DNA of 64,000 nt. Source: Antilocapra americana. Taxonomy: Eukaryota > Chordata > Mammalia > Artiodactyla > Antilocapridae. Below are positions 46,169-58,400 of this stretch, in pieces. Position 1 is the first letter of the stretch. Each line of letters begins with the position of its first letter. The position numbers and the translations under genes are program-made. The stretch is taken from positions 2,623,610-2,687,609 of the forward strand of contig ML664159.1 of the NCBI GenBank assembly GCA_007570785.1, read 5' to 3'. The notes below the pieces were generated by a model. That model made no database searches, was not told the DNA's origin, and was given only the letters and a program-made list of their open reading frames with translations.

Positions 46169-46239
46169 CAAAAAAAGAAAATGGTCCATTTTTTTCCTGC
46201 ATTGTTTTGAACTGGTGTCCTAACTTTGAATAAAACATA

Positions 46240-46412
46240 ATTTGAAGCAGCATAAAAAATAAACTACAAGGATTTATTGTACAGCACAGGAAATACAGCC
46301 AATACTTTATGATAACAATAAATGGAGTATAACCTTTAAAAATTGTGAATCAATATGTTATATACCTGTAACATATAATATTATACACTAACTATACCTC
46401 AATTTTAAAAAA
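46240..46412 (+). mobile_element. Second L1 3' tail in tandem
   Basis: Repeats the last part of the previous element (AAACTACAAGGATTTATTGT, CAGCACAGGAAATACAGCCA, GTTATATACCTGTAACATAT, CACTAACTATACCTCAATTT) after a 70-bp gap, so two L1 ends lie head to tail. Confidence 0.72.
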
Positions 46413-48174
46413 AAAGGACATAATGAGCTTGAAGATTGTCAGGGCAAGATGTGGCCTCACTAAGGGACTGTCTCCCCAAGACTCGCCCACAATTTAAAAG
46501 AAACTTCCTGTCCTTCTGTCCTCCTTTCCTTCCTGTCCTCCCTTCTTTTCCCTCCCTGTTCTTAACCATGATTAACAGGGTTTTGGTGCTTTAGGTAAAA
46601 AGTGACACCTTTTTGACCTCTCTGTCCTCTGAGGTGTTCCAAGTGCGTCACCTACCCAGTGCAACCAAATAGTAAGGAGACACTTCCAAGTCTGGCTCCT
46701 GAGATAAGTCTCACCTCTTTGTACTCAAAGGGCATTGTTTATGGGAGGGAGTCAGGAGGCGGGCTAGTGACCCCTCCAGAATGTGAGCTCTGTCTGGTAA
46801 GCTTCACAGTAAGGCAGCTTCCACCACGGGAAAGCCCTTCCTTCTAGAAGACCAGGCAGGCATGCAGTAGGATCAGGTACTTTGCAGCCTTCTTAGGGCC
46901 AAGTGTCTGACATCACGTGTTCCTGAGGTGAGCAGGGCCAGAACAAAACAACCAAACCAAACGCACGGCTGCCTTTACTTTGAGTCCCTGCACCCTTTCT
47001 TCACGGGTTCCAGATTCTGGTGCCTTCAGACCATGGCTGACACCCCGGGAGTCGTCTTCTGCCCTGGACTCACTGAAAGAACTAGATGATGCTGAATTCT
47101 GATTTCTACTCTGAACAGTCAACAGAGCTGAGCTCTGAACAGCGCTGTTTGTTTCTCTATTTGTATTTTGTTTGTTTGGGGTAGAGCCTTTATAGGCTGG
47201 TCTGTTTTCCATTCAATGGTTAACTTTTGAATAAATAAACATTAGGAGCTATGAGTTCTCATGGGAGGGTATTAGTACATCAGACTGTTTCAAGAATGCT
47301 GAGCCTTAGAAACTGCTGTCAAGTGCTGTACCTTAAGCACATTGCTAAACAAGGAATGCATGTCCCTGGGTCTGTCAGGAACAGCTTCACACCCTGGAAG
47401 AGCAGACCTTCCTCCCAGCACACCAGGCCCAGGGTTTTAGGTGCATAGCTCTTTCTTCCTTGACCCCGAGGAGAAGTTACCCTGACATAGTTTTCTGCAC
47501 AAAACACACAGTCTAACTGGATGGATAGGTGGACATGATCCCACTTTATGTTTTTTTTCTCAGTTATCACACCCTTGCTATGATCAGGCCAGCAAACCCC
47601 TCTGTGCTTTTTGGAAACACATCTGTCTCAGGTGGAGCTAATGCTACCAACAGCGTTGACTATGGTGCAGGCAGTCAGCTTGTCTGTGGACATACCTCGT
47701 ACACTCAGGGGCCAGTTGAGATGATGAATTCTGTAGAGTCAAAGGGAGAGGCACTGTGCTTTTCTGTCATTAGGGGGCTGACTTAACACTAGGTTTTTCT
47801 ATCTTGCTTTTTTTGTCTTCCCTAGAAGGTAGCATCAGCTGTCAGAATGTTTTAAAAATACCAAGCATAGGTTACCACATAAATTGTAACATCTCTTATC
47901 ATTGAAAAAACTGAACAGAATTACAGAAAGACAATGCAATATAATGATTCTTACAGAAGCCAGGTAATAGGCACAAGGAGAGTTATTATACTATTTTCTA
48001 TCCTTTGACATGTGTTTGAAAGAAGTTAAATAAATTTTTAAAATAGACTCTGAACACCCATTTGAAATGATAACAAAGACAACTGATATACAAAAGCTTA
48101 CTCAAGAACTGTTAAGCATGGTCATTAATGAACACTCAGCCTTGGGTCTAAGGATCTTCTATATGACAAGGGTT
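46413..48174. other. Unique intergenic sequence
   Basis: About 1.75 kb without recognised gene or young repeat. Several 60- to 100-codon frames on both strands (for example 46913-47212 minus) have no recognisable domain. Confidence 0.45.
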
Positions 48175-48300
48175 TGCATGTGTGATTTCTAAGCCTCACA
48201 ACAACCCTGGATAAACAGGATAAGTCATCCAATTTATAGGTGAGACTCACAGAGGCTAAATGATTACCTCAAGTCACTTGTGAAGCAACAGAGTCAATAA
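48175..48300 (-). mobile_element. MIR fragment
   Basis: CCTCACAACAACCCTGGATA, ATTTATAGGTGAGACTCACAGAGGCTAAATGA and CTCAAGTCACTTGTGAAGC fit antisense MIR. Confidence 0.75.
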
Positions 48301-48467
48301 TGAAACACAGACATATCTTTCCTGAAGAAGCAGAATTTTCCCACAACTCCATGCACCTTCAGCTTTGCCTGGGTGCAGAGGGCATGATTCCCTACACTGG
48401 TGATTCCCAAGGTCAGCAGTAATGCAGGGGGAAGCTATGTAGGTTTACTCTCAGATGATTCTCCCTC

Positions 48468-49570
48468 TTGTTGTTCAGTCACTAAATTATGTCCGACTCT
48501 TTGTGACCCCACGGACTGAAGCATGACAGGCTTCCCTGTCCTTCACTATCTCCTCTTGGAGCTTGCTCAGACTCGTGTCCATTGAGTTGGTGATGCCATC
48601 CAACCATTTAGTCCCCTGTTGTCCTCTTCTCCTCCTGCCCTCAATCTTTCCCAACATCAGGGTCTTTTCCAATGAGTCAATTCTTCACATCAGGTGGCCA
48701 AAGTATTAGAGTTTCAGCTTCATCATCAGTCTTTCCAATGAATATTCAGGACTGACTTCCTTTAGGATTGACTGGTTTGATCTCCTTGCAGTCCAAGGGA
48801 CCCTCAAGAGTCTTCTCCAACACCACAATTTGAAATCATCAACTTTTCAGCGCTCAGCCTTCTTTATGGTTCAACTCTCATATCGGTACATGACTACTGG
48901 AAAAACCATAGCTTTGACTAGGTGGACTTCTGTCGGCAAAGTGATGTCTCTGCTTTTTAATACTCTGTCTCAATTTGTCACAGCTTTTCTTCCAAGGAGC
49001 AAGTGTCTTTTCCTTCCATGGATGCAGTCACCATCCGCAGTGATTTGGGAACCCAAGAAAATAAAATCCGTCACTGCTTCCATTTTTTCCCCATCTATTT
49101 GCCATGAAGTGATGTGACTAAATGCCATGATCTTAGTTTTTTGAATGCTTAATTTTAAGCCAGCTTTTTCACTCTCCTTTTTACCCTCATGGAGAGGCTC
49201 TTTAGTTCCTCTTCACTTTCTGCCATTCAAGTGGTATCATCTGCATATCTGAGGCTGTTGATATTTCTCCCAGCACCACTGATTCCAGTTTGTAACTCAT
49301 CCAGGCTGGCATTTCACATGATGTACTTTGCATGTAAGGTAAATAAGCAGAGTGACAATATACAGCCTTGACTTCTCCCTTCCCAATTTTGAATCAGTTC
49401 GTCGTTCCATGTTCAGTTCTGACTGTTGCTTCTTGACCTGCATACAGTTTTCTCAGAAGACAGGTAATGTAGTCTGGTATTCCCATGTCTTTAAGAATTT
49501 TCCATAGCTTGTTGTGATTCACCCAGTCGAAGGCTTTAATGCAGTCAATGAAATAATTTTCCTGGAAAGA
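48468..49570 (-). mobile_element. BovB LINE 3' third, antisense
   Basis: About 1.1 kb: GTTGTTCAGTCACTAAATTA at the 3' tail, GCTTGCTCAGACTCGTGTCC, CATGACTACTGGAAAAACCA, TCATCTGCATATCTGAGGCT, and at the far end the reverse-transcriptase codons read on the minus strand (DYITCLLRKLYAGQEA, KLWKILKDMGIPD). 5'-truncated; frameshifts present. Confidence 0.9.
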
Positions 49571-49680
49571 GAGTTCAGGAAATTCTCCCATTCTCCTTGA
49601 TTTGAGGCTCTTGGAGTCCCCCTTGCCAAAAACAAACAAACAAACCGGGAAACTCTGTTTCTCCAAAGTGTCTCCTCTTT

Positions 49681-49900
49681 GCTGTTGCTGTTGCTGTTGT
49701 TTAGTCTCTAAGTTGTGTCTGATTCTTGCGACCTCATGGACTGTAGCCTGCCAGGCTCCTCTGTTCATGGAATTCTCTAGGCAGGAATACTAAAGTAGGT
49801 TGCCGTTCCCTTCTCCAGGAGATCCTTCTGACCCAAGGATTGAACCCAGGTCTCCTGCATTGCAGGCAGATTCTTTACCACTGAGCCACTTGGGAAGAAC
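49681..49900 (-). mobile_element. BOVA2 SINE with TSD
   Basis: Antisense BOVA2 beginning with a CTGTTG repeat (the SINE tail read in reverse) and ending CTTTACCACTGAGCCACTTGG. TSD: TGTCTCCTCTTT (49669-49680) and TGTCTCCTCCTT (49901-49912), 11 of 12 bases equal. Confidence 0.93.
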
Positions 49901-49912
49901 TGTCTCCTCCTT

Positions 49913-50586
49913 AGAGGTTGTCTTTTAAAAATATATTGCTTTGGGGTGCCATAAAACATTTCAACACATTCCTAATTGTTTTCCCTTTGAGTTAATTTAT
50001 CATGCAGCTTCATCCCCCCTCCCCCCACTGGGAGAGAATGTCCTAAAAGCAGGGACATCTGGGGCAGGGGAGTCACTAAGAGGTGATAAAAGGTTACAAA
50101 AAAGGAAAATGGGGAAATCCCGCGTCCTCTCCTTTGCGTTTTCCCCTAAGCTGCAGTCAGCACCACACCCTTATGGGTGTATATTTGATCTTTATACGTT
50201 GTAAAGCCTAAAAATAAAATAACCATCTTTGAAAGGGAACACTGTGCCCTAAGTTTTTGTGGAGAATTTTGAATCCAGTAATTAATTCTATTTTTTAAAG
50301 GCCAAACTTTGATATCTTGATTTTCTTCCTCGATGCCTCTTCCGTGCCCAGAGCAGCGAGTGTTTGCTGCATGGATGTAAGGGTCAGTTCCAGGCCAAAA
50401 AGAACAATGGGAGCATTGGAACTGCCAAGGGTCAGAAGCTGAAACATTTCACATCACAGGTCTGAGTAGCAGGAAACTGTGACATTCCTGAGCTCTTTGG
50501 AGATACTGGTATTCAGAGGCACGGATAATTCCAGTTTCATTTCAGGTCTCAGGGGATGGCACTGGGTTGCGAAGATCTTCAAGAAC

Positions 50587-50619
<33 letters not shown>

Positions 50620-51273
50620 TACACACTTACACACACATATCCACATACCCTGCCTATGAAAACCATACCATCTCAGTGATTCCTGTCACTCTTGACAAAC
50701 ATTTCTCCCTCCCACTACCACATCCATCCCAGTTGTGAGGGATCCAGAGGGCCTCATAATTTGCTACTGTGAGAGAAGAAAACCAACATTGTATTCCCCC
50801 CATGTGCTTACTGGCCAACGCTAAAAAAACATTCAAGCTGATGGCTTCTTTGCTCAACCAGCTGAACCAAGGGCAGGGGAGTGAATGAGAGTGGCAGCCT
50901 CAGTAATTCCTTCACCCAACCTCAACTCCAAAGATGACCTTCTCTAAAGAAAGAATTCTTTGAATGTAGCCATGTTATCTGAGACGTGAGGGATGCAGGT
51001 GACTGAGGCTACACACACCCAAAGCAGCAGTGGATCTCGTGTTCATCCAGCAAGCACGCCAGCTTGACTAGAAAAATGTACCTGTAGGAATCAGACAAAC
51101 CACAGAGATATGGGTCCATTTTAAATCATCGCTCTGAGGAGAGGCTGCATGGTCAGCCACTGTCACAGCTTCCCATCATGGGCCCGGATGGGGGACTCTA
51201 AAGGCATCCAATAGGGACATTGGCAGTTCCATTAAACAACCTCCTCAGACCCACTTGTAAAGTTCTATGACCT
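49913..51273. other. Unique intergenic sequence
   Basis: About 1.36 kb with no recognised gene; interrupted only by the AC microsatellite at 50589. Confidence 0.45.
50589..50619. repeat. (AC)n microsatellite
   Basis: 31 bp of pure AC, followed by an imperfect AC/AT stretch to about 50645. Confidence 0.95.
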
Positions 51274-51372
51274 GGCTGCTAAGTCGCTTCAGTCATGTCC
51301 AACTGTGTGTGATGGCAGCCCACCAGACTCCCCTGTCCCTGGGATTCTCCAGGCAAGAATACTGGAGTGGGT
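51274..51372 (-). mobile_element. Bov-tA SINE fragment
   Basis: GGCTGCTAAGTCGCTTCAGT, GGCAGCCCACCAGACTCCCC, GGGATTCTCCAGGCAAGAAT; single Bov-A unit with a small internal deletion. Confidence 0.88.
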
Positions 51373-51479
51373 AGAAGTCCACATTCCAAGAAGAGAGAAT
51401 CTCAGACTCAGAGGGCATCATCCCGGGGTCATTTTATCAAGCCTGGTTAGAAAATACCATAGATCTTGTAAGTGAATCT

Positions 51480-51650
51480 TCTACCCTTTCATAATAACTT
51501 GACATCACCCTTAAACTTCAGTTTTCCCACCTATAATGTGGAGAAAACAATAGCTCTAACTTAACAGGGATACTGTCATGATTGAATGAGATATGAACTA
51601 TAAAAGTGCCTAGCACGGCACCTTACCCATTACCAGTATTAAATAAATAC
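51480..51650 (+). mobile_element. MIR SINE
   Basis: TTCAGTTTTCCCACCTATAA, GGATACTGTCATGATTGAATGAGA, GTGCCTAGCACGGCACC and TATTAAATAAATACCAGC follow the sense MIR 3' half. Confidence 0.82.
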
Positions 51651-52189
51651 CAGCAAGAATGAGGATACCACCACAGTCCTAGCAACCACAACAATCAGAT
51701 ATCTCGTGGACTGGCACACTGAGATGCTCTACAGTACCCTGTCACACCTGTTAAGTCTGTTGTGAGCTGCAAAACTAGAAAAATCAAACATGTCCAGAAT
51801 TATATGTTTACATGTTCAAATAGAATCAATAAATATGTAAATGAGTGGTTAAATGTATAGTTGTGTGGGGCTTTATCTGGTCTATAAAAGCTTTTTCCAT
51901 CCAGGAATATTTCTGTGATTTGAAGGGTTGAATATATTATAAATTAGCTCTCCAGGGTCTAGATGAATGAGCTGTTACTGTATTTATTATTCCCTACATA
52001 TACAAGCATAAATTTCTTTTTAATAAAGTAGTCTTAATCATACATTTTTAAGGTCTTTCTGGGAAGTTTCTCTCTTTCCATCTCCTGGCAAAGAGACACA
52101 CCAGACCACCAGAGCACACAAAAGTGATGTATTGTGATCAACAGAAACCAAAGCCATGGCTCCTCCAAGGACCACCTAGATTTAGAGAT
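51651..52189. other. Unique intergenic sequence
   Basis: No gene or recognised repeat. Confidence 0.45.
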
Positions 52190-52648
52190 ATAGTCAAAGC
52201 TATGGCTTTTCCAGCAGTCATGTATGGATGTGAGAGTTGGACTATAAAGAAAGCTGAGCACTGAAGAATTGATGCTTTTGAACTGTGGTGTTGGAGAAGA
52301 CTCTTGAGAGTCCCTTGGACTGCAAGGAGATCAAATGAATCAATCCTTAAGAAAATCAGTCCTGAACATTAACTGGAAGGACTGATGCTGAAGCTGAAAC
52401 TCTAGTACTTTGGCCACTTGATATGAAGAACTGACTCATTTGAAAAGACCCTGATGCTGGGCAAGATTGAAGGCAGGATAAGAAGGGGACGACAGAGGAT
52501 AAGATTGTTGGATGGCATCACCGACTCGATGGACATAAGTTTGAGCTAGCTCCAGGAGTTGGTGATGGACAGGTAAGCCAGACGTGCTGCAGTCCACAGA
52601 GTCACAAAGAGTCGGACATGACTGAGAAACTGAACTGACTGACTGACT
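52190..52648 (+). mobile_element. BovB LINE 3' fragment
   Basis: GTCAAAGCTATGGCTTTTCC, GGTGTTGGAGAAGACTCTTG, GGATGGCATCACCGACTCGA and the tail ACTGAACTGACTGACTGAC. Confidence 0.92.
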
Positions 52649-52916
52649 AATGCTCATTAACCAGGAGAAGTCTCTACTCTTGACTGTGCAAAACAAATCT
52701 CACAGAAGAATGTCTACCTCTGGCTCTATAAGAGTGGGTAATGAAAAACAATGATGTGTTTCTGGGTTGGCAGCTTGGCATTGCCAGTCTTCATCATAAG
52801 GGGATGAGTGTAATGTGATGTAATCATCTGTTATGAAGCCAGACACATACAGATGTAGTGAACTGTGATGGACTTTGCCAGCGCAGCACTGTTACTTTCC
52901 TTTAGTATCAGTACTC

Positions 52917-53183
52917 CTGGAGAAGGCAATGGCACCCCACTCCAGTACTCTTGCCTGGAAAATTCCATGGATGGAGCAGCCTGGTAGGCTGCAGTCCATG
53001 GGGTTGTGAAGAGTCGGAACCAACTGAGCGACTTCACTTTCACTTTTCACTTTCAGGCACTGGAGAAGGAAATGGCAACCCACTCCAGTGTTCTTGCTTG
53101 GATAATCCCAGGGACAGCAGAGCCTGGTGCGCTGCCGTCTATGGGGTCGCACAGAGTCAGACAGCAGCAGCAGCAGCAACAGC
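52917..53183 (+). mobile_element. Dimeric Bov-tA SINE
   Basis: Two sense Bov-A units (CTCCAGTACTCTTGCCTGGA and CTCCAGTGTTCTTGCTTGGA) joined by CACTTTCACTTTTCACTTTC, ending in an AGC-rich tail (53161-53183). Confidence 0.93.
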
Positions 53184-53607
53184 ACTCCAGTCCAGGGATG
53201 GGTATGTAACTTGGGTCTGGCCAACCAGAGCACCACATCTGAAAGGGATCCCGTGACTGGTTCCAAGATAAATATTTTAGCCAATAGAAGGACTGTTAGG
53301 ATTTTTGTTGGTGCTAACAGGAAAGAGGAAGTTTCTCTCTTTTAAACTGGAGATGGAAGCCTGGATCAAGGTGGTCATCTTACTAACACAAGAGGAAAGC
53401 TGATCTGAGAATGAGATAGAACTTGTAGACATCATTTTAGCACCTTTATCCAGCCATAGCAAGACTTTACAGTTATGTGCGCTAGTAGACACATTGTCTT
53501 TTAGCATTTCCCCCCCTCTTGGAACAATTTGAGTTAGATTTTTGTCACTTGCAACTGAGGGATTTTTGATTATACATCCTGATAATGTGCAGTTCTTGGT
53601 TCTGTAT
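53184..53607. other. Unique intergenic sequence
   Basis: No gene or recognised repeat. Confidence 0.45.
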
Positions 53608-54165
53608 GACCTCATGGTAGCCAGCCTCCAAGATGACCCTCAGTGAACTTTATTTCCTAAAAATCATATCCTTGTGTAGTCCCTCCCTACACTGAAGTGG
53701 GGCTGGTCTGTGTGACTAGAGAAAGCAGCAGAGGCAATGGTGTATGATTTCCAAGCGTAGGTCCAAAAACTGCCTTGCACCTTATGCCTTGGCTATTTGA
53801 GGCTCTCATTCTGGGGGAAGCCAGTCACAGTGTTGGGGGACCACTCAGGAAGCTCATGTGAAGAGGTCCACACAAAGAGCACTCAGGCGTCCTACAAAGA
53901 ATGGGCACCAGTTAGCCAGACATGTGCATGTGCCACCCTGGACGTGGACCTTCCAGCCCCACTGAAGCCTTCAGATGACTGCAGCCCAGCTGACATCTTG
54001 ACTGCAACCTTGTAAGGGATCCTGAGCTGAAACGACCCTACCAGCTTGATCCCACATTCCTGACCCACTGTGGGAAACTGCGAGAGACAAGAAATAATTA
54101 TTGTTGTGTGTAGTTGCTAAATTTCCGAGTAATGTGGAGTAACACAACATTAGGCAACTATCAGA
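53608..54165 (+). repeat. MaLR-type (MLT1-like) solo LTR
   Basis: TGGTAGCCAGCCTCCAAGAT, CAGATGACTGCAGCCCAGCTGACATCTTGACTGC-type block (in parts: AGATGACTGCAGCCC, GACATCTTGACTGCAACC), CATTCCTGACCCACTGTGGG and AATTATTGTTGTGTGTAGTTGCTAA are in the order of MLT1 LTRs. Non-coding, ancient, no internal retroviral region. Confidence 0.72.
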
Positions 54166-55366
54166 CCTCATCTTCTACTTCTCACATCCTGCCCTGATGA
54201 GAAAAACAGGATACTCTAACAGAGGTGTCCCAGGTTCTTTTCCCTCAATGTCTCACTTAGTTTCTGGGAGCTGCCAGAAGGGAAGTGATCATCACAGTGG
54301 AGCCCCTCCCACATGTGTCCTTTCCTTCCTCAAGTACCACCTCTGCTAGGCATCACCTCCCCAGGGGTCAGTGCCTCTTTAGTGATTGGCTCTGAGGCCT
54401 CATCCATGGTAACCCTTGAGTTTCCACAGGAGAACTTAGGCCTCCTGGACTTGTGTGAGCTCAGTGCTCACCATGTCCCTTGCAACAATGAGGCTACTTC
54501 TTGTCTTCTCTCTGTGTCACTTTAACCTTTGACTTGTCCTTGAAGTTCAGAATGTGTAATTTTGTATAGATCATGTGATATCTCAGAGGTCTGCCTTGGC
54601 CATTTTCTCTTCCATTGTTGAATAAATAACTTTATTTAAAGCAGAGCAGCCTAGTAGAATTTTTTGTCAAGATGAAAATGTTCCATATATCTTCACCATC
54701 CAATACAGTATACACTAGGCACATGAGATCACTGATCACTTGAAATATGACGAGTATGATATGAGTAGAATTTTTAATTATAAACAGTCTGATGAGTTAT
54801 ATTAGTTAAATCTAATGTTAAATTATATTTAAACATCATATGATGAGTGACTTCTGTATTAGACAGTGCAGCTTTAGATGCAATGGTTGTCAATCAAAAC
54901 ACTTTTCATCCTGAGCAGAAACTTTGCACTAAGATCAATATGACTTTAGGGAAATGCTTTAAAACCAATGTCATCCCAATTTTAATGGAAGTCATTCCTT
55001 TGAATTTTACTTTCAGAATCTCCTCCCACCTTCCCCTCAGGACTCACACAGGAGCCCAAGACTGACTAATCCCACTGTCCTCCAGATGTGCCCCCACATA
55101 ACTGAATTCCAGGGATGGGTGTGGCCCACTTTCAAATGGATACCCTATTACCGGCATCTCAGAGTGGGAACAAATCTGGAAGTTTATCTAGGCCACACTT
55201 TTGTGGGTCCCTCAGTGCTTATGACTGCATAATTTCTCACTGAGCAGTCCCAACCCAGTGGGGTCTAAACATTAAATGGTTTTAATTTTTCCAATCACTA
55301 TCTCTAAATTTGATTTACTCTGAAGCAAACAAAACAAAACTACAAATAAACAAAAAGCTTTTCCCT
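54166..55366. other. Unique intergenic sequence
   Basis: About 1.2 kb with no recognised gene or repeat; AT-rich toward 54780. Confidence 0.45.
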
Positions 55367-55377
55367 TAGCACATCTT

Positions 55378-55853
55378 AAAAAGCAGAGACATTACTTTGC
55401 CAACAAAGGTTGGTATAGTCAAGGCTATGGTTTTTCCAGTGGTCATGTATGGATGTGAGAGTTGGACTATAAAGAAAGCTGAGTGCCAAAGAACTGATGC
55501 TTTTGAACTGGGGTGTTGGAGAAGACTGTTGAGAGTCGCTTGGACTGCAAGGAGATCCAACCAGTCCATCCTAAAGGAGATCAATCTTGGATGTTCATTG
55601 GAAGGACTGATGTTGAAGCTGAAACTGCGATACTTTGGCCACCTGATGTGAAAAGTTGACTCATTGGAAAAGACCCTGATTGAAGGCAGGAGGAGAAGGG
55701 GACGACAGAAGATGAGATGGCTGGATGGCATCACCGACTCGATGGACATGGGTTTGGGTGGACTCAGGGAGTTGGTGATGGACAGGGAGGCCTGGTGTGC
55801 TGAGATTCATGGGGTCGCAAAGAGTCAGACACGACTGAGCGACTGAACTGAAC
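55378..55853 (+). mobile_element. BovB LINE 3' fragment with perfect 11-bp TSD
   Basis: AAGCAGAGACATTACTTTGC, GTGGTCATGTATGGATGTGA, CTGGATGGCATCACCGACTC, GACACGACTGAGCGACTGAA. Flanked by TAGCACATCTT at 55367-55377 and 55854-55864. It is close to consensus and still reads in frame for 84 codons (55397-55651). Confidence 0.94.
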
Positions 55854-55949
55854 TAGCACATCTTGGGTAGATTCCATTACTCTCTGGTCACTTTCAGTCC
55901 ATTAAAAAAAAGACAATCACCTTCTTAATTCTATGCCAGCCTACTTCTG

Positions 55950-56117
55950 GAGAAGAAAGGGACAACAGAGGATGAGACGGTTGGATGGCGTCACCGACGC
56001 AATGGACATGAGTTTGAGCAAGCTCCAGGAGTTGGTGATGGAGAGGGAAGCCTGGTGTGCTGTAGTCCATGGGGTCACAAAGAGTCAGACATGACTGAGC
56101 AACTGAACTGAACTGAA
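55950..56117 (+). mobile_element. Short BovB 3' end
   Basis: GACAACAGAGGATGAGACGG, GGATGGCGTCACCGACGCAA, GCCTGGTGTGCTGTAGTCCA, ending with three GAACT repeats. Flanked by ACTTCTG-like bases on both sides. Lies less than 100 bp from the previous copy, same strand. Confidence 0.9.
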
Positions 56118-58314
56118 CTTCTGTTAGTTTTAAGGTCCTCCAGCCTATTGGGACGAGTCAGGGTAGGGAAGAAGGGACCACCCGGTTCCCTGATCTGGGA
56201 GATCCAGCTCAGTAAGGCTGCCTCTGCCACCTCTCAGCTCTGCCTGGTGGAGGACCACACAAATGTGCTGCTGGGTTCCTTTACTAGAGGGCAGCCCTCT
56301 GGAATGGATCCTGGCGAGGCAGCTTGAGACCAGTGATTTCTCTGGGTACAGACTCCCTGCCACCATCTCCAGTTCAGGAAGGCAAAGGGAGAGATCTGCA
56401 AGTCCACAGTCCAAGCAGATATCCACCTGGGGAAGGAGATGCTCTCTCCCTTCTTTCAGCATACGCCCTCTCCATTTCTCTTGCCTGAGAAGGTGTGGAC
56501 CGTGGGGCACAGAAGGAAATCACTTCTCACTGTGAAGTCACCTCCAACCCCCAACCCACCTCCCCTCCCCCTGGCTCTTTACCATGTAAAAGAAGCAGGA
56601 AGGTAATCTGATGGGTGTTGATTAGTTGATTATGAAAGCCTAATCTGTTGCTCCTTAGAAAGCCCAGGGAGGTAAGGGGTAGCGGTTGGTGGGGTGGAGG
56701 TGGGGAGAGTATGGCTTCTGATTTCTACTAATTCCCTTTTGAATGTGAGGCATTTAGCACCTCTTTTCTCAGCTGGGACTCTAAATGTCAGTTCCTGAGC
56801 AATAGGAATAACCTTACCTGGCCCTCCCCATTCCTGATTTGGTTTGGTTTAGATGGTCTTGAGCAGGAAGTGTGGATGTATAGGGATCTTGGTGAGTTAC
56901 TAGATGGTCTCGGGTGAGCTGCTGGCAGAAAGGTTGCAGACAGAGGCTGGCCTGGACATTCAGAAGCTGGACAGAGACTCCAGCACTAGGCAGCAACTAG
57001 CTGTCCTGGTATCCTCATGGTGGGCAGGGGCTGCTCTGCCCCCTGCAAGGCCAGGCAGAAGGGCTCTCATTGCACTGGCCAAGGTCAGAAGGTTAAGCTC
57101 TTTGCTAGTCTCTGCTGACTCACATGTGTGTAGTGAGGGAAGTTCTAGCCTAGGTGAGAGAAATCTTTGGGATCAATGTGCCATTTGCAGAGCATTGGGT
57201 GACCCAGGAACCAGTGGCTGCTGATCTCCCTGGCTAAGCAAACCCTGAAGGAGAGGTCTGGGGGCAGAGTTGGAGGCTGGGCAAGATGGAGCTGGTCAGT
57301 TTACAGGGCTTCTTGGGGTGGACATGGCTCTGGCATCACTTGGTTTTTGGCAGGGCTTCTTGCACTTCTTATCAGGCAGACTACCCAGCCATGGACAATC
57401 TCAGTGACCTGCACGTTGAGCTCATGTACACAGACACCTGAAGGCCAGGAGGCTGGGAATGATGGCTCAGGATGGGCGCCAGCATCAACCTGCCTCCCCC
57501 TGACCAAACCACCATCGTGTCCGACACATGAACCCTGTCCCCACCCTATCCAGGAGGAAACACTCCTCTGATTTTCTTTCTATGCATAAAGGGACAACTC
57601 ACTCCATATCCACCATTCTTGGGGAGGTTTGCTTCATAGATTCCAAGGTGGTTTTCTGAACTAGCCTATATTTCTAAGTATCTGGCTCTTCTCACTCTCA
57701 GGAACAGAAAAGGAAGAAAAATCAAATTAAGTCTCCAGGACTTGGCTCCAACAGAGTACCTGCTCCCCATGCACACTTGAGTAAGAGAAAGGAAAAAACA
57801 CCATTGCTCTTAAAGCATTCATCTCCAGCCGGATTTTGGCAGTCTTTTCTCTGCTTGAATATGTCCCAGTTCCCCATACCATCTGTTCTCACACACCTGC
57901 GGCATTTAAATAGGCCAAATATTCCTGTGACAGGTAATAGGAATGGTTTCTATAAGCAACATACCCTGTAAAGGAAATGTAGTTTCTTTAAACTCACTGG
58001 GTTCTGAAACTTCATTAGAATATATAGGGAAGTCATTCCAAATGAATTCTCAGTAAAAGATATAAAGCATGATTGCCTTGTCTCTTTATTAAAAAGAGGA
58101 TATACAGCCGAAAGCTGGGTCAGTCATTTTTTTCTCTTTCAACTGTTTTTTCTTTGTGGTTTGGCTAACTTTCAGAAGACTTTATTTTATTTATAAAAAC
58201 AATATTCTACTGGTTCTTAAAAGATGAGAGTGTTTAACTCACTGCACAAGATTACATTTTCATTAGAATTATGGCAGCATTTTACATTATTCATTTTCTC
58301 ACAACAGAGACAAC
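56118..58314. other. Unique, GC-richer intergenic block
   Basis: About 2.2 kb with no young repeat. 56120-57550 is richer in G+C than its surroundings. Frames of up to 121 codons exist on both strands and overlap, which argues against any being real. No exon recognised. Confidence 0.45.
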
Positions 58315-58400
58315 ATAGTATGGTCCCATTTTATTTATGAGAATACCGAGGCAAGGAAATTTAGGAAAATTTCTCTAAAGTGATATAACTATTGACTGAC
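58315..58400 (-). mobile_element. MIR fragment
   Basis: CATTTTATTTATGAGAATACCGAGGCAAGG followed by GTGATATAACTATT; a short antisense MIR core. Confidence 0.5.

Noticed and set aside
46913..47212. 99-codon minus-strand frame rich in S, N and Q
   Set aside because: Unique sequence but no domain, no splice context, and overlapping frames on the other strand nearby.
53608..54165. Possible endogenous retrovirus provirus
   Set aside because: Only a MaLR-type solo LTR is visible; no internal gag, pol or env sequence next to it or near the other LTR fragments.
56145..57224. Frames of 90 to 121 codons in a GC-richer block
   Set aside because: Several overlapping frames on both strands, expected in GC-richer DNA; none resembles a known protein.
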